Position numbers and translations under genes: made by a program. A stretch of DNA of 64,000 nt, from the NCBI GenBank assembly GCA_033032175.1, contig CM065306.1, positions 23,295,001 through 23,359,000 of the forward strand, read 5' to 3'. Source of the DNA: Saturnia japonica (lineage: Eukaryota > Arthropoda > Insecta > Lepidoptera > Saturniidae). The notes below the pieces were generated by a model, which was given only the letters and a program-made list of their open reading frames with translations, was not told the origin of the DNA and did not search any database. Below, piece after piece: positions 24,960-34,230 of the stretch (its first letter is position 1; the number at the start of each line of letters is the position of its first letter).

Positions 24960-25200
24960 GAATAGCCACGAGGCGAGTCCCGCATTACTTTGGGAACCAC
25001 TGTCGTGGAGTATTTTATAATGTCAGTCTGGCTAGCCAACACTCTCAAGTAAAAAATCTGTTGTTAAGCCTATAGGTGTGTTCAGGCAACTGTACTTAGA
25101 GTCAGTTTCACTGCTAGGCTTAGCATGTTACTATCATGGGCTACGGCGTCACTTAACATTAGGTGAGATTGTGGTCATAACGCTAAACATATAAACAACA
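24960..25200 (+). repeat. SINE family S2, body
   Basis: Shares with 36800-37020 the phrases TATAATGTCAGTCTGGCTAG, CCAACACTCTCAAGT, TAGGTGTGTTCAGGCAA, AGGCTTAGCATGTTACTATC and AGGTGAGATTGTGGTCATAACGCTAA. The head is decayed. Confidence 0.6.
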
Positions 25201-25760
25201 ATATACCGAGCGGTATTCATTAAGGTAGTCGAGTTACAGTTTAAAAAAAAGTAATTTTAATTAGTTGCCAATTGTCAATTATTCGTAAATATACTATTGG
25301 ATAGATCTTAGTTTATCGAATAAAATAGTAAAATTATGTAAATGTCGTAAAAAAAAAAAGCGATAACCGAAGCCTTCACTTCTTTCATACGTATTACTTT
25401 TTAATTCATATGCTTAAAAATTTTTTGTGGATTTATGTAACATAAATCGTAATAATAACTACTCTTTATAAACATTTAAAATCTTTGCTTAAATGTAAAC
25501 TTCATAAGACTTCAGCCGTGGAATTATATGAATAAGAGAAATGGAGTAACTGGATATATTTCGTTGCCACATCAAAGCGCGCCCGCGTTAGTTTTGATTT
25601 GAAACTCGTTTGCGCCGGCAAAGGTTCCGGTTACCGAGAGTTCATTTAGTTTGTTTGTATGCTTATTTGACTTCTGCGCTTCGTGTGAGGATTTATATCC
25701 TTTGGAAATTTTATATCATGTGGTTTTAATTACTATACAATGTGTTTATTACATATCTAT

Positions 25761-26043
25761 TTAATAATAAGTGAAGCAAAACCTTTCGGTACTTATTTTA
25801 AACGTATTACGTGCACGGAAGACTGTGAGATTTGGCATGGTTAAAGTTTATGGAGAAGGAGAGTGCAGAAAGCTAAAATTTATCTATAATACCTGTTACT
25901 AATATATTAAATAAAATAAATTAATACTGCGAATCCTAATCGACCGTGCCATTGAACTTAGACCCCCAAACAAATGTCAAACAGAAAATAGTCTATGATC
26001 AAAAAGTCGCAAGTCGAATTTCGAGCTTAGGACGATTGCTAGT
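25761..26043 (-). repeat. Family F, copy 1
   Basis: In the minus orientation it reads from the 5' end (about 26043) CTAGCAATCGTCCTAAGC, GACTTTTTGATCATAGAC, TATTTTCTGTTTGACATTTG, GGGGGTCTAAGTTCAATGG and CACGGTCGATTAGGATTCGC, then TTGCTTCAC at the low-coordinate end. It is aligned to copies at 32239, 37111 and 57536. A central piece with the TGACAATGTCAAT phrase is deleted here. Confidence 0.75.
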
Positions 26044-26880
26044 AGGTATTATTTATTATATGAAGGACTCGTAAAATATGTGAAGCGTGGTAGAAGTTAT
26101 GTAAAATTCGACGGTAGAAGAAACACCGCTAAATCTATAAATACCTTTTTATTGTATTTTGTAGCAAACTGGCAGACTATTCGTTTAACATTAAGTTGTA
26201 ATAATCTACCTAAAACAGCTAATTGGTTAAAAAGGAAACAAAAACCCGACTGCAACAAATCCAGTTGACAAAAAAAAAAAACATTTTGCTTTTTATTTGA
26301 TTCCCAGACGTCGCACTTAAAAATATTATATAGCCTATGTCATTCCCACTGTTAAGACGAGTCTAACGACATCTCGTATGCTAAAATCTATAAAGCCGTT
26401 TGGGCTACAGAAGGTGCCAAAGAAATAGACATACAAATATACACTTGAAGAACATAACTCTCCTTTTTCGCTGTCGGAAAAAAAATAGCCTCAGGCCAGT
26501 CTAACAGATTCCTGCTTTCGAGGATTGAGTTAGAATGACTCGTGTACCGGTGCGTATTGCCAGCCAGAGTCTTCGGACTTGAACACAGTAGTACGAGCAC
26601 TGAAAGACATTAATAGATTTCGTGGTGGTGCTTCTGCAGTAAAAGGAGAAAATAAATTAGGCACAAAAAGAAATCAAAACGTCTTTTATTGATGATGATG
26701 TACACGTACTGATAGGTTCAAATAACTTATTACGGAACTTATTACGGAGCGTTATAAAAGTGAGCATGCATATACCATCAGATTAGTATGGTAAAGGTAA
26801 AGAGAAACATCTTTTTATAACCAACTTTAATGATTTTGAGGAGTTTTCTGGTATATCTTCGAAGTTCAAGGTCTGATTAT
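26044..26880. other. Gene-free stretch
   Basis: No exon is supported. A 70-codon minus-strand frame (26388-26600) has no recognised domain. Nothing else was identified. Confidence 0.3.
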
Positions 26881-27062
26881 TATTATTATTATTTGGTAAG
26901 ACACACTAGCAGCTAATTAACTGATGCGTGTGTATCAAATAGCTTGGAGATATCTTCCTTGTCCAATCTGCTCTTAAAGGAGGTTATGGTAGGAGCCATA
27001 ACAACTTTTTCTGGAAGTTTGTTCCATGCTGTGACCACTCTGTTAGGCAAGAACTGCTTCAT
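26880..27062 (-). pseudogene. LINE ORF2 C-terminus with 3' tail (CR1/RTE-type motif)
   Basis: On the minus strand, 27062 to 26913 is an uninterrupted 49-codon frame ending in TAG. It contains FLPNRVVTAWNKLPEKVV, then TITSFKSRLDKE. The motif F-PNRVV-AWN-LP--VV-A-TI-SFK-RLDK is the classic end of CR1/RTE-like non-LTR retrotransposon proteins. After the stop, a short UTR leads to an AAT-type microsatellite (26878-26893), as expected of such elements. It is a 5'-truncated copy and cannot act by itself. Confidence 0.8.
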
Positions 27063-27411
27063 TGATGCCAATAAAATTAAAATTTTAATCACCTTTCCAA
27101 AAAAAAATAATCATCTAAATTAGTTCATAAACAAAGAAGTTACAGGTGTGCATATCCCTTGAAAAAATATAAAATCGAATTGAGAACACTCCTCCTTTTT
27201 TAAAGTCTATTTTATAAACCATTATTAGACTAATTAAGTGGATGTAACTAAAAGAAAATTTTTTTTCAGAAATTACTATCATTCAATCGTTATCCAACCT
27301 ACGATAACCTTTTTGCACTTAAATATGTTTAACATGGTCTTTGAACTCATTGTACAGTGAATCAGTAATGTGCTTTGGAGCCTCATTGTAGTAAAATTCT
27401 ATTGTAAACAT

Positions 27412-27615
27412 AATGACCAGTTACTATATCTATCTCGCTCACTACAAAAACTCCCTAGATAGTTCTGACAAGGGAGTCACCATCTTGTCAGAAAACCCCA
27501 CTCTGTATAAAGGAAAATTTTACGAAGGCTTAAAAACATTGACATTGGCAAGTGCTTTTTGCGGTGCCAAAAAAAGAAGAAGTTTTGCAAAAAAAATACA
27601 AGTTACTGAAGATAT
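27412..27615 (+). repeat. Family H, copy 2
   Basis: CACTACAAAAACTCCCTAGAT, AGTTCTGACAAGGGAGTCACC, ATCTTGTCAGAAAACCCCAC, ACATTGACATTGGCAAGTGC and TTTTTGCGGTGCC match the family H copy at 52966-53210 in the opposite orientation. The open frame 27413-27646 lies wholly in the repeat and is not considered a gene. Confidence 0.75.
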
Positions 27616-27619
27616 TACA

Positions 27620-28865
27620 AATTCGTATTTCGTTTCTTGTCTGTGACGTCACACGCATAAAACCTGCTTAACAATAGTACATAATATAAGTCAAATGAAC
27701 GTATAGTTAGAACTCGCTCGCATAGATGTAGACGGTAAGCGACGGTGAATGAGATCGTTTACTTGCGAGATAGTTCGCGATCATACATTCTTGTACACGT
27801 AGACGTACGAAGCGAAACACGCGAGAGACATGTCATGTGGTGGCATGAGATGCAAGCGGAGAGCGATTTTTGATTTTCCGTTATTAATGTCACGATCGCT
27901 ATGTTTCTATTCAACTGTGGTTCGAAACACCACGTATGACATGATTGGCAAACGGAAACTTATCATAACTATCTCTATCTCGCATGTACACTTTTAAAAT
28001 ATGTAAGGGGTTTTTTACATTTACTTATAGTTTCAAAGATTTTATTTTACAATTGTTTTTATTGTGTATAAAGCAAGAATAGTATCTATGGAAGCATCTA
28101 TTCAACAATTATAATACAATAGTTTAATCTGCTAATTCAATTACTAAGTAAATCTAAATAAGTGCACCTAACAATAAATATAATTGTAATTAGTAGACTA
28201 TGTTGCCGTTCAATAAATGTTGATAAGTAATTGATTAGATAACAATGTAAAAAAATGTTGAATAAACACTAATTAAGGTAACTGATTTAGTTTTACATCC
28301 ATTATATCTCACAACTTTTTGTAGTGAAAGAACTGCAGTAGAAATGTCTATAACATATTTTTTTGAAATAAACTGTTCATAAAAATATGACGTTAAAATA
28401 AATTACGCAAATTATTATACCACTCACTAAAATATAAAGTGTGTGATCAGATCTATGTCGGAACCAACTCGTGAATGTCCTAACAGTTCACGTAGCTCGC
28501 CTTAAATACCCTTGAGACCGACATATTTTTCAACTCTACCGTATTATTGTAACATTTACGAGTATGTCTCTATATTTTAATATGGTGCACACTTATCTGT
28601 AATATTTTTTACTCACAACTTCTTGCCTACTTGAAACAAATAATCATATTTTTTAAAGAGAAAATATATTAATTTATTTGTTTTTCTTGACGTAAATTAA
28701 CTGTAAATTATAATAATCAATAAATAAATCTAAAATCTACCATTGTTTATTTATTTTTAGTGTAATTTTAAAATCTGCCAGAAGGTCAATATTTTTATAA
28801 TTTAAACGCGCAAATAGGTTTCACGCACATCTTTTTTGATCTTCCTATTTATTATAATCATTTTA
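27620..28865. other. Gene-free stretch, GC-richer then AT-rich
   Basis: 27690-27960 has many CpGs (for example GCGAGATAGTTCGCGATC) and short palindromic pieces, with no open coding frame. 27970-28860 is AT-rich without recognised features. Confidence 0.3.
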
Positions 28866-28871
28866 TTTATT

Positions 28872-29399
28872 AACTAGCTGTGCCCGTGACTTCGTTCAAG
28901 TGGACTACAGAATTCCCGTGCGAATCTTGCTCCCCCGCTCCCGGCTATTTTAAAGACAAAAATGCTTATTGTGGGTGTTCCTTAGAAGATAGGTATATAT
29001 ATTCTCCCGGACTTTTTGTAGGTCTTTTTAATGTATATAATTATGTAGTACATTAATTTGCTATATCTCTTATGGTTTACTCAGCATAAGCCATATAAGC
29101 CCCGAATTGATTCACCATAACCAGTTTTTTTTAATTTGTGCGGAACCCTAATCTTTTTTCTAAAATAAAAGTAGCCTAAGTTACTCCCTATATCATCAGC
29201 TATCTGTCAGTGAAAGTCCCGTCAAAATCGGTCCAACCGTTTCGGAGATTACCCGGTACAAACAGACAGACAAACAGACAAAAATTTTAAAAATGGGTGC
29301 TTTGTTATACGTGTCGTATATACTTTCATATAAATTTAGTAAAAAGCTGTTATTTTGACATTACAAATAGACACTTCAATTTTATTAATTGTATAGATA
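28872..29399 (+). repeat. Family A, copy 3 (nearly full length)
   Basis: About 528 bp, from AACTAGCTGTGCCCGTGACTT to TTTATTAATTGTATAGATA, with all internal landmarks. One of the best copies for building a consensus. A degraded LINE C-terminus follows shortly after its end. Confidence 0.9.
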
Positions 29400-29449
29400 A
29401 AATTACAATTATTATTATTATATAAAATTAAAGAGTCGTCCACCATCAG

Positions 29450-29690
29450 ACGACATAAGACACTGCGAAGCGTCACCGATTTATGGTAGATATTCCACCA
29501 GTGCGCACAAACCATTTTGCTAGCACATTTATAATGCGCACCGCTAAAGAGTGGAACACTTTTCCGAATTTTGTATTTGCCGATAATTAGACAAGCCCGA
29601 TCTAGACAAGGGTGCTTCATCGTAGACCACATCATCACTTACGATCATGCGAGATAGTGGTCAAACGCAAGCCTATCCATAGTAAAAAAA
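29450..29690 (+). pseudogene. LINE ORF2 C-terminal fragment
   Basis: The frame from 29471 to 29587 reads RHRFMVDIPPVRTNHFASTF and then IMRTAKEWNTFPNFVFADN before a stop. The motif VRTxxFASTFxxRTAKEWNxxP is typical of the end of non-LTR retrotransposon reverse transcriptases. Stops occur upstream (29455) and downstream (29588, 29600). It differs from the LINE tails at 24040 and 26880, so it is a third LINE lineage here. Confidence 0.7.
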
Positions 29691-29997
29691 AAATCGAAAC
29701 AAATTTTACTATACATTTATTGAGTGTTATTTCCGTCAGAAAAAAGACCGGAGTTATTCTAAGTAGCGTCTAAAGAAGATTTACTTTATAAAAGTAAATC
29801 AATACATTTACCAGGTACTAGGTACCTTCGATTCCCTTTTGATTTACACCACTCACTGGGTACATGTAGATGGAGAACTGAAAAGAACAATTTCATTGTA
29901 CAACGAAACTCAGTGAATACGAGAGATTGTATTTGTATCGAATTTGGTTTATGCATGTTGAATTGCTATAGTATTTTACAACTTATACTAGTCCATA

Positions 29998-30483
29998 TAG
30001 TACAATTAATAAAATTGAAGTGTCTGTTTGTAATGTAAAAATAAAAGCTTTTTACTAAGCACTTAAGAAAGTATATACGATACCTATAACAAAACACTAA
30101 TTTTTATAATTTTTTGTCTGTGTGTTTGTTCCAAGTAATCTCCGAAATGGTTAGATCTATTTGGAGGGAACTTTCATTGACAGATAGTTTATGTTATAAG
30201 GAGTAATTTAGGCTACTTTTATTTAAGAAAAAGAATTAGGGTTCCGCGCAAATAAAAAAAAACTGGTCATAATGAATCAATTCGGGCGCTTTAATGGCTT
30301 ACGCTGAGTATACCATAAGAAATATATTACATTAATATACTACATAATTTTAGATATTAAAAAAGACCTACAAAAAAGTCAGCGAAAATAATCATTTTTG
30401 TTTTGAAAATAGCTGAGAGCGGGGGAGCAAGATTCGCGCGGACATTCTGTAGTCCACGTGAGCGAAGCCACGGGCATAGCTTG
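29998..30483 (-). repeat. Family A, copy 4
   Basis: Minus-strand copy: the low end begins TACAATTAATAAAATTGAAG and the high end reads CACGTGAGCGAAGCCACGGG, then CATAGCTTG. All landmarks are present; a few small deletions. Confidence 0.85.
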
Positions 30484-30599
30484 TAAATAACAAATAGAAA
30501 CGTGCATTAGTAGTTGCCCCAAAACTCCCTTGGCTGAGTATTTGGCAAAATCTCAAACTGTTTAGTAATACTTTTTTTTTTTTTTTTATAATTTACTTT

Positions 30600-30905
30600 A
30601 GGTTACAATACCTTTTTAGGGTTTTAAGTATTTAGGGTTTACTTGTGTGGGTAAACAGGTAGCATTTTGCATAATAAAACCATATTATTTTACACAACTG
30701 AAGTGGATTGAAAATAATAACAAGGACCGTGAGTTCTAAGATGTAACAAAAACTCCCTAGATAACCACCAATTTGTTGCAATACTGAAATCGTCATAAGA
30801 TGGGACACTATATTCACTCGATAATGGTAGTAATGGGCTTTTAAAAAAAAAGAACCAGTTTTGTAAAAAGAAGAAGGAGAAAAACAACTCCCTTGTTTGT
30901 TCTAA
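30600..30905 (+). repeat. Family H, copy 3
   Basis: ACAACTGAAGTGGATTGAAAA, AAAAACTCCCTAGATAACC, GAAATCGTCATAAGATGGG and TATTCACTCGATAATGGTAG match the family H element at 57683-58018. It ends in an A-rich AAGAAGAAGGAGAA tract. Confidence 0.7.
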
Positions 30906-31520
30906 CAATGAAGCATACATCTAGTTAGTGCTTGGTTTGAACTTTAAAGATTTGAAAAGTGTCCTAACCACATGACATTGGCAGAATTGTTTATATTCAC
31001 ATACATTACATTTAATAATAAGAAAAATATTAGTAGTGACAGGAGACGATAATAAACAAATTTGCATTTACTCGTATTCAAAGATAAAATATACCATATA
31101 TTATTGACTCGTTCTCGCCCTACAATTTCCATTCGATTCCAAATCGATTAGAGGACGAGACACGTACGGCGAGACCGGCTCGCGGCATAACGCCATGATT
31201 TACATGCGGAACGCATTGACATGTAAATTACCTAAGTATATACGTCGTCGCACTGGTCTCGCCTCGAGACGTTCGTAATAAAGCAGTTTTTTGAAAAATA
31301 TACGCTCGTTAATTCTCCGCCATTTTTAAATAAGATTATATCACATGTTTTTTACCTGACTCCTAAAAAGGAGGGTTATGTTTGTTCGAGCGTATGTATG
31401 TATGTGTTTATGTGCGCGCGGTTCGTAGAATCTACAACCTGAGATCTTTCGAATCAATAAACAACAAATTGCAGGAATATAGTATATTAACTTTAAAATC
31501 TAGCTTGAGTAAGTTTTTGC
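30906..31520. other. Gene-free stretch
   Basis: 31080-31280 is GC-richer, with small inverted repeats (ATTTACATG at 31198 against CATGTAAAT at 31220) but no coding frame of note. AAAAAGGAGGGTTATGTTTG (31365 onwards) is similar to openings of other dispersed insect repeats. No exon is supported. Confidence 0.3.
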
Positions 31521-31574
31521 GAAAGTTATCAAGGATGTATTTGGAACCCTCCAAATACATCCTTGATAACTTTC
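31521..31574. repeat. 54-bp perfect hairpin (25-bp arms, 4-base loop)
   Basis: The left arm 31521-31545 (begins GAAAGTTATCAAGG, ends TATTTGGA) is the exact reverse complement of the right arm 31550-31574, with the loop ACCC. A perfect 25-bp stem with so small a loop is not expected by chance. The role is unknown; it is too short a stem for a canonical insect pre-miRNA of about 60-80 nt, and no transposon ends were recognised beside it. Confidence 0.9.
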
Positions 31575-31609
31575 TCACACTCTATTCGGCATTTTGGCTG
31601 TAGCGCGAA

Positions 31610-32187
31610 AGCTATAGATTTCTTCATAACGTATCCTTCAAATACCTTGCCGATCGCGATTCCTCTTGAATCTTTTCAACGATGTCCATTTTTATTTAAT
31701 TAATTAGGATCATATAAGTTTTGCTATGTAGTTTTTGCCATTCTGTCTTGCAATAAGCGTTTACGATCCAACGTAACGCCTCGGCGCTGTCAACCCACTC
31801 AAATTTATTACAGTCGTGGTAAATAATAACGACGTAGTTATGTGGTAAGTACACGGTTTTAACATCGAAGACATAACAAAGTCTAGCTAAGTGTTATTCC
31901 TTTGATAAGTTTATGAGGGTAGTTTCACATTTAACTTCCTGATATTTCTAGATCTTTATGTCGACTTAACAATGTAAATGTTTAATAAAATATCCTAACA
32001 AAAACATGCTATAAAAAACGGGTCAAATCTCGATTGAGATAATTTGTCAATAAAAAGTCCAGGAGGTGGATATAAAAAACGAGTAGTTTTGTCTAAAATC
32101 TGACCTATCTCTTAATCGATAAATTCCATTCTTTAGAGTCTACTGTGTCTAATTATATGAGCCTAAAACATTTTAATTAAGATTAAT

Positions 32188-32190
<3 letters not shown>
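31610..32190. other. Gene-free stretch
   Basis: AT-rich sequence without a supported exon or recognised repeat. Confidence 0.3.

Positions 32191-32238
<48 letters not shown>
32191..32238. repeat. (TA)24 microsatellite
   Basis: An uninterrupted TA dinucleotide run of 48 bases. It abuts the start of a family F copy, replacing that copy's first few tens of bases. Confidence 0.95.
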
Positions 32239-32239
<1 letters not shown>

Positions 32240-32565
32240 CGACTTTTTAATCATAGACTATTTTTAGTTTGACATTTGCATTATGAACCTAAACAATGAA
32301 TATTATATCAATTGCTGTCACTTTTCATTGAGTGACAATGTCAATATTTTGAGGGGTCTAAGTTCAATGGAACTGGTGGTCTTAGGATTCGCAGTATTAA
32401 TTTATTTAATTTAATATATTATTAACAGATATTATAGATAAACTTTAGCTTTTTGTACTCCTTCTTCATTTAAACTTTAACCATGCCAAATCTCACAATC
32501 TTCCGTGCACGCAATAAGCTTAAAACGGAGTAGAAAGTTTTTGCTTCACGTATTAATACAATGAT
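32239..32565 (+). repeat. Family F, copy 2
   Basis: GCGACTTTTTAATCATAGAC, TATTTTTAGTTTGACATTTG, CACTTTTCATTGAGTGACAA, GGGGTCTAAGTTCAATGGA, GGATTCGCAGTATTAATTT, ATGCCAAATCTCACAATCTT and TTTTTGCTTCACGTATTAATA are present in order. Nearly complete apart from the extreme 5' end, which is replaced by the TA run. Confidence 0.85.
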
Positions 32566-32576
32566 GATGATAACAA

Positions 32577-32735
32577 ATGACGGTTAACGGGTATACTTTG
32601 ATGCAGAACGAGTCGCTTTTACTGAACCTACCGGAGTTAAGGGCCGTGAGATGCCAGAGATGCGTGTCGGAGTGCTTTTACGAGCTAACGTTCCCGTTGC
32701 AATGCTGTGAGCGTCACCACTGCGGTCGAGTCTAG
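32577..32735 (+). CDS. Candidate cysteine-rich coding block or last exon, unknown function
   Basis: A 52-codon frame (ATG at 32577, TAG at 32733) with GC-rich third positions unlike its AT-rich surroundings. The C-terminal part reads AVRCQRCVSECFYELTF, then PLQCCERHHCGRV. It contains CxxC, CC and RHHC, faintly like a zinc-binding (FYVE-type) site but with the wrong spacing and an early stop. A possible acceptor (CTTTGATGCAG, ending 32606) would make it a terminal exon in phase 0, which does not match the phase 1 donor at 23325. In the phase 1 frame the block is also open, to a TGA at 32708. No signal peptide. It could be an exon of a nested gene, an alternative terminal exon, or a captured gene fragment. 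The function is not assigned. Confidence 0.35.
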   Translation: MTVNGYTLMQNESLLLNLPELRAVRCQRCVSECFYELTFPLQCCERHHCGRV

Positions 32736-32869
32736 TTACGCTCTGCAGAATCTTCCAAGGATTTTAATTTTGATGATTTAAAAAAACTTTTTATCGTAAT
32801 ATCTTTGCAGCTAACTATACTTCAAGTAATATACTAACTGCATAGTCTCCTAACCTGTCGAATTTTTTA

Positions 32870-32995
32870 AACCCCAAATCAAAAAGGGGAGTTGTTATAA
32901 TTTTAACGCGTGTACCTGTGTGTCTGTCTGTGGTATTGCAGCTCACAAACAGTTGAACCGGTTGTTTAAAAAGTGACTTGACGGAGACTGTTCTT
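32870..32995. repeat. Dispersed repeat, single copy
   Basis: AAATCAAAAAGGGGAGTTGT, TGTGTCTGTCTGTGGTATTG and CAGCTCACAAACAGTTGAACCGG form a pattern seen in many insect interspersed repeats. It lies directly next to a family B SINE. The class is not assigned. Confidence 0.4.
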
Positions 32996-32999
32996 ACAT

Positions 33000-33232
33000 A
33001 ACATACCATCACGCCTGTATCCCTGAAGTGTTAAGCAGAAGTGTACTAATGTACACCCACAGTTCGCCGAGAATGTTTTTTAGGTCCCATGTAATAGGGG
33101 GCGAGCCTATTGCCATTAACCGGGAACAAATACCAAACTCCGGGATGCTATTGAGAGTTTAATAGAAAAATCCAATAACACTTTGCTCAACCCGGGAATC
33201 GAATCCAGGACTTCGATCAAAGGCAGTTACAG
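33000..33232 (-). repeat. tRNA-derived SINE, family B copy 3
   Basis: Minus-strand copy. The low end is AACATACCATCACGCCTGTA and the body has ACCCACAGTTCGCCGAGAATG and GGCGAGCCTATTGCCATTAA. The B box is GGATTCGATTCCCGGG (reverse complement). The A box end is badly eroded near 33225. Confidence 0.8.
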
Positions 33233-33239
33233 ATTGCCG

Positions 33240-33770
33240 GAGTGATTAATATTTTATGGTCACTACTCCACTCCCAAGGGTCGTAGCGTGGTGGAGTAAA
33301 GTGTCATATAACCTTTCTCGATAAATAGGCTACAGAATTTTTCTAATTTAAGTGGTATTGCCAAAGATTAGAATATTCACACACATAAAAAAATCAATAT
33401 TTTGAGCATTAATATTAGTATAAATTCTCGTTGAAGGTTGTTCCTGCCACATCCTGCCAACAAGCGTTGCACGCCTTCAATCGATTCACACGTTTCGCAA
33501 TTTAGTTGTAACAAGTGTTTAATATTAAAAACTAAGGTAATTCGTTTTAATTTAAAGTAGTAAAGTCTTGTCTCACGATTCACTATCAAAGGTTAATTTG
33601 AATCGAACAGCAATGTTCAATCGGGAACGTCTCGTGAGTTCATTGAATACAAATTGCGGCCGTAAATGTTAACTAGCAAGTTACTGAATGCGTGACGTCA
33701 GCGGTGGGGTCGTGTTCACGTTTATTATGTCAAAGGTTAGAGAGAGAATTTATGTATATACATATATTTT
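33240..33770. other. Gene-free stretch
   Basis: No exon and no recognised repeat. A 70-codon minus-strand frame at 33377-33589 has no domain. Confidence 0.3.
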
Positions 33771-33774
33771 GTAT

Positions 33775-33954
33775 ACTGGCTGTGCCCGCGGCTTCGGTCA
33801 CGTGTACTACATAATGCCCGTGCGAATCTGGTTTACCGCTTATTGCTTATTGTGGGTGTTCTTTAAAAGATTTGTAGGTCTTTTTAAAGTATATGATTAT
33901 TTAGTACATTAATTTGCTATATCCCTTATGGTTTACTCAGCATAAGCCATTTAA
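33775..33954 (+). repeat. Family A, copy 5, left part (interrupted by piggyBac)
   Basis: Starts ACTGGCTGTGCCCGCGGCTT and runs, with an internal deletion, to GCATAAGCCATTTAA, where the piggyBac-like element begins. The copy resumes at 36307. The TTAA at 33951-33954 is part of family A itself (compare CATTTAAGCGCCC in other copies) and served as the insertion target. Confidence 0.9.
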
Positions 33955-33967
33955 CCCAGATAAGCCT
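33955..33967 (+). repeat. piggyBac left terminal inverted repeat
   Basis: CCCAGATAAGCCT directly after the TTAA target; an exact inverse of 36294-36306. Confidence 0.9.
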
Positions 33968-34086
33968 GAAACTAAAATTTTCTGAAAATTTTGAAAAAAG
34001 TTACATTATTTAGTTTATTAGATCTTATGCAACATAAAAAAAATTATGAAAAAAAAATTAAGTGTAAGGCTTTCAGGGAAACAGCC

Positions 34087-34108
34087 GTCCTATATGTAGG
34101 ACAGTAGG
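34087..34108 (-). repeat. piggyBac subterminal palindromic motif, left
   Basis: GTCCTATATGTAGGACAGTAGG; in reverse complement it begins CCTACTGTCCTA, like the sites at 35927 and 36270. It lies about 130 bases inside the left end, where transposase binding sites are found in this family; binding is an inference. Confidence 0.65.
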
Positions 34109-34230
34109 ATAATAAGAGGAAATAAAAGACCATTTATGACAAAACAGAATGTAATTAAAAAGTGTAGTTTATTAGATAACTATTGATTATAATATCCATT
34201 GTTATATGTAATTTACTAGATTAACACTAT

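Noticed and set aside
27413..27646. 77-codon plus-strand ORF
   Set aside because: It lies in family H repeat sequence, whose other copies have no open frame.
32577..32735. FYVE zinc finger
   Set aside because: CxxC and RHHC are present but the spacing is wrong, the RxCG part after HHC is missing, and a stop follows at once. Kept only as an unknown cysteine-rich block.
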